Shown here one piece after another: positions 1 through 8,507 of a stretch of DNA of 64,000 nt. The notes under the pieces are model-generated. The model worked only from the letters and a program-made list of their open reading frames with translations, made no database searches and was not told the DNA's origin. The DNA comes from Polaribacter huanghezhanensis (lineage in GTDB: Bacteria > Bacteroidota > Bacteroidia > Flavobacteriales > Flavobacteriaceae): assembly GCF_030444335.1 (NCBI RefSeq), contig NZ_CP128595.1, positions 2,370,501-2,434,500 of the forward strand, read 5' to 3'. Every line of letters begins with the position of its first letter. Within the stretch, counting starts at the first letter, position 1. A program made the translations under genes and the position numbers.

Positions 1-1000
1 AAAAAGAAATTTTAGAATGATATTTAAATAAATAAACAATATGGCTTGTAGGCACCCCTAAAATTTCAGCGATATCATTTTGTGAAATTTTTGAGCTACG
101 AAAAATCACTTTTTTAATACTTAAATTATCAACTTCTTTAATATAACTTACAATGTTAGCTCTAATATTTTCTTGCAATCTCTTATCTTGACTGTTCTTA
201 TTACCCTCAGTTTCTAAAACCCAATTATTACTTACATTTTCATTAAATGTTTCAACCTCTTTCTTTTCAATTAGAGAATCATTAAATTTAAGTAAAGTTC
301 TATTAAGTATTGGAAGCCCAAATAATATTTCTGGAGATGTTAAAATTTTAAAAAACATAAATAACCAAAATAATAATAAAAAACTAGCCATTGATTTCCC
401 TGTAAGGTTACTGCCTTTATTAGCTTCGGTGTACAATGATACTAATAGTAGGACGCCAACAAGTGTGTTAATAGTAAATAAATATAATGTCCATTTTTTA
501 ACCAAATTAAAATGCTTACTATTTAAAAGTAAATTTTTTCTAAACCATATTTTCTTACTTAAGAAAGTAAAGGTTAATATTGAATAGAATAATATAAACA
601 TGCCTATAAAAAAGAAATTAGTCATCGCGCCAAAATAAAATATAAAACTATTTTCTATAGTTTCATTTGCGTTAATAAAAAATAGGACAAGAATAAAAAC
701 AACGTGTTTTAAATCTTTAAAATTATAGGGTTTATTTTGAAGTATTAAGTATTTATAATATAGATAAAAACAAGGAATAATAATTAAATAAAATATTGAA
801 TATATCCCTATGTCTGGATTTAAAACTGTCTGTAGTCCAAATTTATAACTACCATGAAGTAAAAAACGAAATGAAATTACACTAATAATTAATACTAGAA
901 AAAAATTACAAAAAGGGTTAGATTTATAAGACCTAACCATTAAAAGAAGGGTTATAACTCCAATAATGCCTGTCAATAAAAATAAAAATGATTCTATCAA
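1..1000 (-). CDS. Membrane-anchored AraC-family transcriptional regulator (3' end cut by window)
   Basis: This open frame of 333 visible codons runs off the left edge. It opens with TTG (minus codon at 998-1000), just after an in-frame TAA. The N-terminal 220 or so residues form about six or seven hydrophobic segments (for example LFLLTGIIGVITLLLM). A charged linker follows, and then an AraC-type helix-turn-helix (ISQNDIAEILGVPTSHIVYL). In this architecture, common in Flavobacteriia, a multi-TM sensor is fused to an AraC DNA-binding domain; ligand and targets are not visible. The second HTH helix and C-terminus are missing. An ATT two codons upstream is an alternative start. Family confidence is good. 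Confidence 0.8.
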   Translation of the reverse strand, partial: MIESFLFLLTGIIGVITLLLMVRSYKSNPFCNFFLVLIISVISFRFLLHGSYKFGLQTVLNPDIGIYSIFYLIIIPCFYLYYKYLILQNKPYNFKDLKHVVFILVLFFINANETIENSFIFYFGAMTNFFFIGMFILFYSILTFTFLSKKIWFRKNLLLNSKHFNLVKKWTLYLFTINTLVGVLLLVSLYTEANKGSNLTGKSMASFLLLFWLFMFFKILTSPEILFGLPILNRTLLKFNDSLIEKKEVETFNENVSNNWVLETEGNKNSQDKRLQENIRANIVSYIKEVDNLSIKKVIFRSSKISQNDIAEILGVPTSHIVYLFKYHSKISF

Positions 1001-1493
1001 AATATTATTAGATTAGAGTTTTATCTTTCAAAACTAATCAAATTGATTAAGCTATTTGAATTTGTTTTACTGTTTTATTAAAATTCTTACTGATTTCCTT
1101 AAAACACGAACAATATAAAAACTCTTTTATATCTAGATTTTGTTTTTTTGTTTTATGTTTGATCGAATTAAAGACTACCTATTGTGTAAAAAAATGCATT
1201 CACATTAAATACTTCTGCCAGTATTTTTTTTATAAAAGTATAAGAAGAGTAATAATTGATGTTTTGGGGGAAATATTAAAAACCTACTCTGAAAATTTAT
1301 TTAAATATATGTTGGCAGATTTTTTTACATATCATATTAAAAAAACTTCAATTTTTTATCTATTTATTTAATTACACAAATATTCTGCTTCAAAAACACA
1401 AATGAAAAAGATCTTGTAATTATATAAAATTTAGACAATAAAACTCTATAAAATCTCACTATTTAATTTCTTACATTTGCTGAAATTAAAAAA
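1001..1493. other. Long intergenic region with no supported gene
   Basis: This stretch of almost 500 bases lies between two divergently pointing genes. It is extremely AT-rich with many homopolymer runs. The only open frame of any size (1159-1371) encodes a low-complexity Lys/Phe/Tyr/Ile-rich peptide with no recognisable motif, so I do not call it a gene. The only signal I see is a TAnnTTTG box near the right end. Confidence 0.6.
1472..1479 (+). promoter_or_regulatory. Bacteroidota -7 promoter element for rdgB
   Basis: The sequence TACATTTG matches the Bacteroidota -7 consensus TAnnTTTG and lies 14 nt before the rdgB ATG. No convincing TTTG -33 box is seen at the expected distance, so strength is uncertain. 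Confidence 0.5.
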
Positions 1494-2075
1494 ATGAAAC
1501 TTGTATTTGCAACAAACAATCTCAACAAATTAGCAGAAGTTCAAAAAATGCTACCAAGCTCAATTCAATTATTAAGTTTGAGTGATCTCAATTGTTTTGA
1601 TGAAATTGAAGAAACTGAAACAACCTTAGAAGGAAATGCACAGTTAAAAGCAAATTATATTACAGAAAAATTTGGTTACAATTGTTTTGCAGATGATACT
1701 GGTTTAGAAGTTGAAAGTTTAAATGGCAATCCTGGAGTTTATTCTGCAAGATATGCAGGTACAGAAAACAATTCTGAAAAAAATATGCAAAAATTATTAT
1801 CAGAATTAAAAGATAAATCGAATAGAAAAGCACAATTTAGAACTGCCATTGCATTGAATTTAAACAACGAGCAATTTTTGTTTGAGGGAATTTGCAAAGG
1901 CGAAATTTTAACAAAAAAACAAGGTGAAAAAGGTTTTGGTTATGATCCTGTTTTTAAACCAAACGGATTCAACAATTCTTTTGCAGAAATAACATCAGAA
2001 GAAAAAAATAGCATTTCTCATAGAGGAAATGCCATTCAACAACTTATACGTTTTTTAATAAAAAATAAAACCTAA
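1494..2075 (+). CDS. rdgB: Non-canonical purine NTP pyrophosphatase (RdgB/HAM1 family)
   Basis: The 193-residue cytosolic enzyme is predicted to hydrolyse dITP, XTP and ITP to monophosphates, keeping deaminated purines out of DNA and RNA. All family signatures are present in order: [11 protein letters not shown] at residues 5-15, ADDTGL at 66-71 (catalytic Asp pair), GVYSARYAG at 81-89, GFGYDPVF at 147-154 and SHRGNA at 175-180. Length is typical. It is monocistronic in appearance, with a TAnnTTTG box 14 nt upstream of the ATG and a dispersed inverted repeat immediately downstream. Confidence 0.95.
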   Translation: MKLVFATNNLNKLAEVQKMLPSSIQLLSLSDLNCFDEIEETETTLEGNAQLKANYITEKFGYNCFADDTGLEVESLNGNPGVYSARYAGTENNSEKNMQKLLSELKDKSNRKAQFRTAIALNLNNEQFLFEGICKGEILTKKQGEKGFGYDPVFKPNGFNNSFAEITSEEKNSISHRGNAIQQLIRFLIKNKT

Positions 2076-2085
2076 ATTTGTCTCC

Positions 2086-2136
2086 TCGAGCAGAGTCGAG
2101 AGGTTTTAATCTTGATTAGGTCTCGACCCCGCTCGA
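2086..2136. repeat. Dispersed inverted repeat, copy 1
   Basis: Arms TCGAGCAGAGTCGAGA (2086-2101) and TCTCGACCCCGCTCGA (2121-2136) are complementary at 14 of 16 positions around a 19-nt loop. The same arm recurs at 21810, 44160 and 62041, always between genes. The element could form a strong hairpin between rdgB and the downstream transporter genes and may act as a terminator or RNA-processing signal. Confidence 0.8.
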
Positions 2137-2154
2137 CCAGATATTTCTCTTTTT

Positions 2155-3180
2155 ATGAAAAACAAAACATATACAAAACAATTTATATTACTACTAGTTT
2201 TAGTAGTGGTTTTGTGCATTGTAAATATTAGTTTTGGTTCAGTTTCTATTCCTTTTAAAGATATTTTCGCTATCTTTTTAGGCGATGAAACCATTAAGGA
2301 AAGTTGGCAAACCATCATTCTAAATTTTAGGTTACCAAAAGCAATTACAGCTATTTTAGTCGGTTCTGGATTGTCAATAAGTGGTTTATTAATGCAAACA
2401 TTATTTAGAAATCCGTTAGCCGGCCCCTTTGTGTTAGGAATCTCTTCTGGAGCAAGTTTAGGAGTTGCATTGCTTATTTTAGGTTCTTCCTTTTTTGGCG
2501 GAATTGCTTTTTTAGAATCTACCAATTGGTCCATTGCAATCGCATCGAGTTTAGGTTCTTTTTTAGTCTTATCCGCAGTTATTTTAGCAGCAAACAAAGT
2601 ACGAAATACCATGTCGATTTTAATTATCGGATTGATGTTTGGTAGTTTTACGGCTGCAGTCATTAGCGTTTTATCTTATTTTAGTGAAGCACAACAAATT
2701 CAACAATATGTGTTTTGGAGTTTTGGTAGTTTAGGAAATTTATCTTGGGATGAATTAACGGTTTTTATCACCATTTACCTCATTGGTTTTACGGGAGTTT
2801 TTGCAATTATAAAGCCGTTGAACAGTTTTTTATTAGGAGAAAAATACGCAAAAAGCTTAGGAATTAACATCAAACAAAGTAGAATTATTATTTTGGTAAT
2901 TACAAGTTTGTTAACAGGAGTAATTACTGCCTTTTCTGGCCCAATTGCTTTTATCGGATTGGCCGTTCCACATATTGCAAAATTAATTTTTACCACATCA
3001 AATCATAAAATATTAATTCCGGCTACCGCAATTACCGGCGCAATTGTCTTGTTAATTTGCGATATTATAGCACAATTACCAACTCTAGAATATACGTTGC
3101 CAATCAATGCAATTACATCATTATTTGGCGCGCCTGTTGTTATTTGGTTGTTAATCAGAAAAAAGAAAATATACGTTTAA
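2155..3180 (+). CDS. FecCD-family ABC transporter permease (iron-siderophore/cobalamin importer)
   Basis: This 341-residue inner-membrane permease has roughly nine or ten hydrophobic helices. The FecCD signature FRNPLAGPFVLGISSGA is at about residues 84-100, and a second conserved segment, SGPIAFIGLAVPH, is near 261-274. It should form the translocation channel for a ferric siderophore, heme or B12 chelate. The ATPase gene starts at the next base after its stop codon, so the two form one operon. No periplasmic binding protein gene is adjacent, so substrate cannot be assigned. A dispersed inverted repeat lies directly upstream. Confidence 0.9.
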   Translation: MKNKTYTKQFILLLVLVVVLCIVNISFGSVSIPFKDIFAIFLGDETIKESWQTIILNFRLPKAITAILVGSGLSISGLLMQTLFRNPLAGPFVLGISSGASLGVALLILGSSFFGGIAFLESTNWSIAIASSLGSFLVLSAVILAANKVRNTMSILIIGLMFGSFTAAVISVLSYFSEAQQIQQYVFWSFGSLGNLSWDELTVFITIYLIGFTGVFAIIKPLNSFLLGEKYAKSLGINIKQSRIIILVITSLLTGVITAFSGPIAFIGLAVPHIAKLIFTTSNHKILIPATAITGAIVLLICDIIAQLPTLEYTLPINAITSLFGAPVVIWLLIRKKKIYV

Positions 3181-3981
3181 TTGAACACTTCTAAGAAACA
3201 TATCATTTTAGAAACCAAAAACTTAACTATTGGTTATCAGCAGAAAAAAGCAAAAAAAATAATTGCTTCGGATGTGAATTTAGCCATTGAAAAAGGGAAA
3301 TTTATTGCCTTGTTAGGGAAAAACGGAATCGGAAAATCAACCTTATTAAGAACTATTTCTAAAGTTCAAAATCAATTATCTGGTGACGTTTTTTTAAATG
3401 ATAAAAACCTACATGAATATAGCAATAAAGAATTGGCTACAAATTTAAGTTTGGTATTAACTGAACGTTTACCAGAAAGTCAATTAACTGTTTTTGAACT
3501 AATTGCACTTGGAAGGCAACCGTACACAAATTGGATTGATACTTTATCTGAAAAAGATATCGAAAAAATAAATGTCGCCATTCAACTTACCGAAGTAGAA
3601 CATTTAAAAGAACATCGATTTTATGAGTTGAGCGACGGGCAATTACAACGTGTATTAATTGCCAGAGCTTTGGCGCAAGACACAGATGTCATCATTTTAG
3701 ACGAACCAACTGCGCATTTAGATATGCATCATACGTATAAAATATTTCAGCTTTTAAAAAATTTGGTAGCAACTACTCAGAAAACCATCTTAATTTCTAC
3801 ACATCAAATTAATTTAGCCATCGAAATTGTTGATGAATTGATTATTATGAATTCTGATGAAGTAATTTCTGGAAAAACAGAAGACTTAATTGAACAAAAT
3901 AAATTCAAAAATCTGTTTCCTAAAGAAATATTACATTTTAATAAAAATTTACGCCAATTTACAATTAGCAAAGACAATTAG
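3181..3981 (+). CDS. ABC transporter ATP-binding protein (FecE/BtuD-like)
   Basis: This is the ATPase partner of the FecCD permease. It is 266 residues long with Walker A GKNGIGKST at 46-54, signature LSDGQLQR near 149-156, Walker B IILDEPT near 173-179 and a switch His in ISTHQ. The start is TTG directly abutting the permease TAA (TAATTG), implying translational coupling. No ATG fits better because the residues before the Walker A are all conserved family sequence. The last 40 residues are less conserved. Confidence 0.9.
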   Translation: MNTSKKHIILETKNLTIGYQQKKAKKIIASDVNLAIEKGKFIALLGKNGIGKSTLLRTISKVQNQLSGDVFLNDKNLHEYSNKELATNLSLVLTERLPESQLTVFELIALGRQPYTNWIDTLSEKDIEKINVAIQLTEVEHLKEHRFYELSDGQLQRVLIARALAQDTDVIILDEPTAHLDMHHTYKIFQLLKNLVATTQKTILISTHQINLAIEIVDELIIMNSDEVISGKTEDLIEQNKFKNLFPKEILHFNKNLRQFTISKDN

Positions 3982-3987
3982 TTTTTC

Positions 3988-3995
3988 TATATTTG
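3988..3995 (+). promoter_or_regulatory. Bacteroidota -7 promoter element for the M28 peptidase
   Basis: TATATTTG (TAnnTTTG consensus) lies 50 nt before the ATG at 4046 and seven bases after the preceding stop codon, suggesting the peptidase is transcribed separately from the ABC genes. A -33 box is not clear. Confidence 0.5.
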
Positions 3996-4045
3996 ATGTT
4001 AAATTTCTTGAAAAACGAATCAATCCAAACTATAGATAAATACCA

Positions 4046-5071
4046 ATGAAAAAAATACTTCTCTCTGCAAGTATAATTGCTTTTTTAGTTTCTTGTAGTG
4101 CTAGTAAAATTTCACCTAATTCTGATCCTAATATAGATTATGCTGAGAAATATGCAGCAACAATCACAGAGAAAGATTTAGCAAAGCATTTGTTTATTTA
4201 CGCTTCTGACGAATTTGAAGGTAGAGAAACAGGAAAAACAGGACAGAAAAAAGCAGCAGCTTATTTAAACAAGTTTTATGTAGATCATGGAATTGCATCT
4301 CCATTAGGTGGCGATGATTATTACCAAGAAGTTCCTGCTTCTTTTTTAAATCAAGGGAGAAGTTCTGATTTAAAGGATTCTGAAAATGTGGTTGCATTTA
4401 TTAAAGGTTCAAAAAAACCTGATGAAATTGTAGTAATTTCTGCACATTTAGATCATGTTGGAATTAAAAATGGGGAAACTTATAACGGAGCAGATGATGA
4501 TGGTTCTGGTACAGTTGCTGTATTAGAAATTGCAGAAGCATTTCAAAAAGCAGTAAAAGACGGAAAAAGACCAAAGCGATCTATTTTATTTTTACACGTA
4601 ACTGGTGAAGAAAAAGGATTGTTAGGTTCTAGTTTTTATGTTCAACATCCAATTTTTCCGATTGCAAATACTGTTGCTGATTTAAATATTGATATGATTG
4701 GTAGAATTGACGAAAGACATAAAGACAATCCTAACTTTGTCTATTTAATTGGCGCGGATAAATTAAGTACAGAATTGCACGAACTTTCTGAAGCAATGAA
4801 TGCAAAATACACAAAAATCGATTTAGATTATAAGTACAATGATGAGAATGATCCAAATCGTTTTTACTACAGATCAGATCATTATAACTTTGCGAAGTAC
4901 AATGTGCCAATTATCTTTTATTTTAATGGTGCACACGAAGATTATCACCAACCTACAGATACTCCAGACAAAATTAATTATGATTTGTTACAAAACAGAG
5001 CTCGTTTGGTTTTCCATACAGCTTGGGAAATTGCCAACAGAGAAAACAGATTGGTAGTTGACAAACCGTAA
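4046..5071 (+). CDS. M28-family zinc metallopeptidase lipoprotein
   Basis: The 341-residue protein starts with a lipoprotein signal (AFLVSC, lipid Cys17), so it should be membrane-attached outside the cytoplasm. Co-catalytic zinc ligands of family M28 are visible: SAHLDHVG (His134, Asp136 region), NGADDDGSG, catalytic GEEKGLLG, NIDMIGR and the final His in HQPTDTPD. It is predicted to be an aminopeptidase or carboxypeptidase acting on peptides; substrate is unknown. A bidirectional terminator follows, shared with convergent holA. Confidence 0.9.
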   Translation: MKKILLSASIIAFLVSCSASKISPNSDPNIDYAEKYAATITEKDLAKHLFIYASDEFEGRETGKTGQKKAAAYLNKFYVDHGIASPLGGDDYYQEVPASFLNQGRSSDLKDSENVVAFIKGSKKPDEIVVISAHLDHVGIKNGETYNGADDDGSGTVAVLEIAEAFQKAVKDGKRPKRSILFLHVTGEEKGLLGSSFYVQHPIFPIANTVADLNIDMIGRIDERHKDNPNFVYLIGADKLSTELHELSEAMNAKYTKIDLDYKYNDENDPNRFYYRSDHYNFAKYNVPIIFYFNGAHEDYHQPTDTPDKINYDLLQNRARLVFHTAWEIANRENRLVVDKP

Positions 5072-5099
5072 AACAAAAAATGCTTTTTTTTTTGATATT

Positions 5100-5126
5100 A
5101 AAAACCTCGCAATTTGTGAGGTTTTT
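5100..5126. terminator. Bidirectional intrinsic terminator between the M28 peptidase and holA
   Basis: The inverted repeat AAAAACCTCGCA / TGTGAGGTTTTT has A and T tracts on both sides. It sits between two convergent genes and can serve both strands. Confidence 0.8.
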
Positions 5127-5141
5127 ATTTTTTAATAACTA

Positions 5142-6146
5142 CTAATGCATAATTTTAAAAAGCAACTCTTTTAAGATATCAGCTTGCGGCATTCCGTTAG
5201 CGCCAACACCTTTGCTTTTTACATCTGCTTCTCTAAGTAAACCAATAATTTGAGACACTTTTCTCATTGGATAATTTTTAGCTGCAGCAACATAATCTCC
5301 AACAAAATATGGGTTTATGCCTAAACCTTTTGCAACGCTCATTTTATCTTTAGATTTTAAACCATGGTATTGCAATACTTGCGTAAAGAAACTATTCAGC
5401 AAAGAAATAGTCATTACAATAGGATTGTTCTTTGGGTTTTCTGCAAAATAATTGATGATTCTATTTGCTTTTACAATTTGCTTCTCTCCTACTGCTTTTC
5501 GCAATTCAAAATTATTAAAGTCTTTAGAAATTCCGATATTTTCTTCGATATGTTCAGGAGAGATAATCGAATCTTTTGGTAAAATGGTAATTAGCTTTTC
5601 GAGTTCGTTATTGATTTTACTCAAATCAGTTCCTAAAAATTCCACTAACATTAACGCCGCTTTTGGTTCAATTTTATAATTTCGCCCGTTTAAAACTCTA
5701 CGAATCCAATCAGAAACTTGATTGTCATATAATTTTTTACTTTCAAAAATAACTCCGGCTTTCTCAATTGCTTTGTATAATTTTTTACGCTTGTCTAATT
5801 TTTTGTATTTGTAATTTATAACCAAAACAGTTGTTGGCTGAATGTTTTCTGCATAAGAAATCAACTTTTCTATCGATCTGCTTAAATCTTGTGCTTCTTT
5901 AACAATAATAACTTGCTTTTCTGCCATCATCGGATAGCGTTTCGCCGAAGATGTTATTTCTTCTATAGAAACATCTCTTCCATACATCACAACTTGATTG
6001 AAGCCTTTTTCAGCTTCATCTAACACAGTAGCTTCTATTAAATCAGAAATTCTATCAATATAATATGCTTCTTCTCCCATTAAAAAATAAATGGGTTTTA
6101 CATTTCCGTTTTTTATATTGGTAACTATAGAATTTATTTCGTCCAT
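5142..6146 (-). CDS. holA: DNA polymerase III subunit delta
   Basis: The 334-residue protein matches HolA, the clamp-loader subunit that opens the beta clamp. The family opening (NGNVKPIYFLMGEEAYYID, near residues 13-31) stands in the nucleotide-binding-like fold without a true Walker A, as expected for delta. The middle segment LVEFLGTDLSKINNELEKL and the C-terminal collar-domain pattern are also typical. It is divergent from the HsdR-N gene, with only 17 nt between start codons. Confidence 0.92.
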   Translation of the reverse strand: MDEINSIVTNIKNGNVKPIYFLMGEEAYYIDRISDLIEATVLDEAEKGFNQVVMYGRDVSIEEITSSAKRYPMMAEKQVIIVKEAQDLSRSIEKLISYAENIQPTTVLVINYKYKKLDKRKKLYKAIEKAGVIFESKKLYDNQVSDWIRRVLNGRNYKIEPKAALMLVEFLGTDLSKINNELEKLITILPKDSIISPEHIEENIGISKDFNNFELRKAVGEKQIVKANRIINYFAENPKNNPIVMTISLLNSFFTQVLQYHGLKSKDKMSVAKGLGINPYFVGDYVAAAKNYPMRKVSQIIGLLREADVKSKGVGANGMPQADILKELLFKIMH

Positions 6147-6151
6147 TTTCT

Positions 6152-6159
6152 TACTTTTG
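6152..6159 (+). promoter_or_regulatory. TAnnTTTG box almost touching the start codon
   Basis: TACTTTTG ends four bases before the ATG at 6164. If used, transcription would begin at or next to the start codon, giving a leaderless mRNA. Similar spacing occurs at 6650-6657 and 25754-25761. Confidence 0.4.
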
Positions 6160-6163
6160 ATTG

Positions 6164-6607
6164 ATGCAAAAACTCAATCTTCCAACTTATTCTTTCAAAC
6201 TCAAAAGTAACGAAAAACATACGCTTATTTTTGATAATTTGAGAAAAAAATATTTTGTCTTAACTCCAGAAGAATGGGTTCGGCAACATTTTGTACGCTT
6301 TTTAATTAAGGAGAAAAAATATCCTGTTTCGTTAATCGCTTTAGAAAAACAATTAACGATTAACAATCGTAAAAAAAGAACTGATATTTTAATCTTTAAT
6401 GCGGATGGAAATCCGGATATAATTGTAGAATGTAAAGCGCCACAGATAAAAATATCACAAGACACTTTTGATCAAATTGCGCGCTACAACTTAAAATTAA
6501 AAGCCAATTACTTGGTTGTAACCAACGGATTAGAGCATTTTTTCTGTAAAATGGATTTTGAAAACGAAACCTATATTTTTTTAAAAGACATTCCTAATTA
6601 TCAATAG
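6164..6607 (+). CDS. Stand-alone HsdR N-terminal-like (PD-(D/E)XK) nuclease-fold protein
   Basis: This 147-residue protein matches the N-terminal domain of type I restriction subunit R and little else. Nuclease-fold residues are visible as KRTDILIF (Asp74) and IIVECKAP (Glu89-x-Lys91), followed by DQIARYN, a typical QxxxY-like helix. No methylase, specificity or helicase gene is nearby, so it is not a complete restriction system. Such orphan HSDR_N proteins are conserved next to holA in Flavobacteriia, which suggests a housekeeping role. I chose ATG 6164 over the TTG three bases upstream. Confidence 0.8.
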   Translation: MQKLNLPTYSFKLKSNEKHTLIFDNLRKKYFVLTPEEWVRQHFVRFLIKEKKYPVSLIALEKQLTINNRKKRTDILIFNADGNPDIIVECKAPQIKISQDTFDQIARYNLKLKANYLVVTNGLEHFFCKMDFENETYIFLKDIPNYQ

Positions 6608-6649
6608 CAAATTAACAAATTGTTACCAATCAAATTCACTTTTAAAACG

Positions 6650-6657
6650 TAAGTTTG
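6650..6657 (+). promoter_or_regulatory. TAnnTTTG box adjacent to glycosyltransferase start
   Basis: TAAGTTTG ends five bases before the TTG start at 6663, a second case of a box placed for a leaderless transcript. Confidence 0.35.
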
Positions 6658-6662
6658 CTGTC

Positions 6663-7661
6663 TTGAAAACTGCAGTCGTCATATTAAATTGGAACGGACA
6701 GAAATTGTTAGAGCAATTTTTGCCATCTGTCATAAATTTTAGTTCAGAAGAAGCTACAATTTATGTTGTAGACAATGCTTCTACAGACGATTCTATTCGC
6801 TTTATCAAAGAACATTATCCGTCTATAAAAATTATTGAAAATCCTGTAAACGGTGGTTATGCAAAAGGCTACAACGATGCTTTACAACATGTTGAAGAAG
6901 ATATTTATTGTTTGTTAAATTCTGATATTGAAGTTACCAAAAATTGGTTAACTCCAGTTATTGATGTTTTTAAACAAGAAGAAAACACCGCGATCATTCA
7001 ACCAAAATTATTAGATTATAAAGACAAAACGAAATTCGAATATGCAGGAGCTGGTGGCGGATTTATCGATTTATTTGGATATCCATATTGTAGAGGACGC
7101 GTTTTTAATCATTTAGAAACCGACAACAAACAATTTGATGCTATTTCTGAAATATTTTGGGCGTCTGGCGCTTGTTTATTTATTCGCTCAAAAGTATATC
7201 ATCAATTAGATGGATTTGACGAAGATTATTTTGCGCATCAAGAAGAAATAGATTTGTGTTGGAGAACTCAAAATGAAGGTTTTCAAATAAAATATGTGGG
7301 CACTTCAACAGTGTATCATCTTGGTGGCGCAACATTGCAAGAAACAAATCCGCAGAAAACATTTTTAAATTTTAGAAATAGCTTATTAAATGTGGTTAAA
7401 AATGTACCTAAACAATGGTTTTTATTTGTGATATTTTCTCGTTTAATTTTAGACGGAATTGCAGGAATTAAATTTATTATCGAATTAAGACCCATACACA
7501 CTTGGGCAATTATAAAAGCACATTTTAGTTTTTACAGGCACTTTAATCGGTTTTTAAAGAAACGTAAAAAGCTACAGAAAAAAACGGATTACAATTTACA
7601 CACAAGTATTGTTTGGCAGTATTTCTTTTTGGGAAGAAAAAAATTCAAGGATTTGAAGTAA
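6663..7661 (+). CDS. Family 2 glycosyltransferase
   Basis: The 332-residue GT-A enzyme shows VILNWNG at 6-12, VVDNASTD at 35-42, the metal-binding NSDIE at 86-90 and an acceptor-side DEDYFAHQEEIDLCWR stretch near 190-205. This pattern resembles rhamnosyltransferase-like GT2 proteins of surface glycan synthesis. A C-terminal hydrophobic or amphipathic region (WFLFVIFSRLILDGIAGI) suggests membrane association. The start is TTG; no ATG precedes the conserved first strand. It is not in an obvious glycan operon, so donor and acceptor are unknown. Confidence 0.88.
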   Translation: MKTAVVILNWNGQKLLEQFLPSVINFSSEEATIYVVDNASTDDSIRFIKEHYPSIKIIENPVNGGYAKGYNDALQHVEEDIYCLLNSDIEVTKNWLTPVIDVFKQEENTAIIQPKLLDYKDKTKFEYAGAGGGFIDLFGYPYCRGRVFNHLETDNKQFDAISEIFWASGACLFIRSKVYHQLDGFDEDYFAHQEEIDLCWRTQNEGFQIKYVGTSTVYHLGGATLQETNPQKTFLNFRNSLLNVVKNVPKQWFLFVIFSRLILDGIAGIKFIIELRPIHTWAIIKAHFSFYRHFNRFLKKRKKLQKKTDYNLHTSIVWQYFFLGRKKFKDLK

Positions 7662-7723
7662 TATTTCTTTTTTATGGAACCTTAAACAAGTGTTCTAAAT
7701 GATGCTTAAATTTTGAATTTGTT

Positions 7724-7798
7724 CTCGATACATCACGCTTTGGCGTGACACTCGAACTGACAAACTCATCAACCTTGTAACTTTGTAACTTTGTAACT
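7724..7798. repeat. Intergenic hairpin plus 3x8-nt tandem repeat
   Basis: A hairpin TCACGC-tttg-GCGTGA (7733-7748) sits inside outer TCGA-containing flanks. It is followed by three perfect tandem copies of TTGTAACT at 7775-7798, which end at the 3' end of the downstream minus-strand gene. It may be a diverged relative of the dispersed TCGAGC element. Confidence 0.45.
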
Positions 7799-8419
7799 TT
7801 AAAGAATATCTAAACTTCCTTTTCCTGCTCTTAACACCAAAGGTTCTGCAGCTGTTAAATCGATTACTGTAGAAGCTTCATTATCTCCATAACCTCCGTC
7901 AATAACAATATCTACTTTGTGCTGCCAACGTTCAAAAATTAATTCTGGATCTGTATTGTATTCTAAAATATCATCATCGCTATAAATAGAAGTAGAAACT
8001 ATTGGATTGCCCAAAGCTTTCACAATTTCTAAAGCAATAGAGTTATCAGGAACACGAATTCCGACTGTTTTTTTCTTTTTAAAAGCGTTTGGTAACGAAT
8101 TAGATCCTGGTAAAATAAACGTATAAGGTCCAGGCAGTGCTCTTTTTAAAAGTTTATACGTTGCCGTATCAATTTGTTTTACGTAGTCTGACAAGTGACT
8201 TAAATCGTTGCAAATAAATGAAAAATTGGCTTTGTCAAGTTTTATGCCTTTAATTTTTGCAATTTTTTCTAAGGCTTTTGTATTGGTAATATCGCAACCC
8301 AAACCATAAACGGTATCTGTTGGATAAATGACCAACCCGCCATTTTGCAACACTTTTACAACTTTGTCAATCTCTTTCTGATTTGGATTTTCGCTATAAA
8401 TCTTAATAAATTTCGCCAT
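7799..8419 (-). CDS. L-threonylcarbamoyladenylate synthase family protein (Sua5/YrdC/YciO)
   Basis: The 206-residue protein has the YrdC fold signature GLVIYPTDTVYGLGCD around residues 28-43 and the later RVPDNSIALEI and NPIVSTSIY segments that bind threonine and ATP. It should make threonylcarbamoyl-AMP for t6A37 of ANN-decoding tRNAs. Its length fits the short YrdC/YciO type, and it lacks a Sua5 C-terminal domain. YciO paralogues cannot be excluded because a second copy could exist elsewhere. Confidence 0.85.
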   Translation of the reverse strand: MAKFIKIYSENPNQKEIDKVVKVLQNGGLVIYPTDTVYGLGCDITNTKALEKIAKIKGIKLDKANFSFICNDLSHLSDYVKQIDTATYKLLKRALPGPYTFILPGSNSLPNAFKKKKTVGIRVPDNSIALEIVKALGNPIVSTSIYSDDDILEYNTDPELIFERWQHKVDIVIDGGYGDNEASTVIDLTAAEPLVLRAGKGSLDIL

Positions 8420-8450
8420 TTTATTTTCTTTTGATTCTGTAAGTAAAGTT

Positions 8451-8491
8451 ACTAAAAAAGCTCAATTGAAATTCAATTGAGCTTTTTTAGT
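8451..8491 (-). terminator. Intrinsic terminator after the response regulator
   Basis: A perfect 41-nt palindrome (stem ACTAAAAAAGCTCAATTGAA and its complement) lies just downstream of the minus-strand response regulator gene and upstream of the Sua5-type gene. A and T tracts allow function on either strand. Confidence 0.85.
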
Positions 8492-8507
8492 ACGTGAAAT
8501 TTTCTAT

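Noticed and set aside
1159..1371. A 70-codon frame in the gap before rdgB
   Set aside because: Low-complexity Lys/Ile/Phe/Tyr-rich product with no motif, no promoter box and no coding context; expected by chance in DNA this AT-rich.
2076..2160. A cobalamin riboswitch upstream of the FecCD-type permease
   Set aside because: The short gap is filled by the dispersed inverted repeat; no B12-box-like sequence is seen.
2106..2663. Long minus-strand frame opposite the FecCD permease
   Set aside because: It is the antisense shadow of a clearly conserved permease with its signature motifs on the + strand.
6164..6607. A complete type I restriction system
   Set aside because: Only the N-terminal nuclease-like domain is present and neither hsdM, hsdS nor the helicase part lies near.
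7775..7798. Short tandem repeat as a phase-variation tract
   Set aside because: Only three 8-nt copies, at the 3' end of a gene and outside any promoter or coding start, so a switching role is unlikely.
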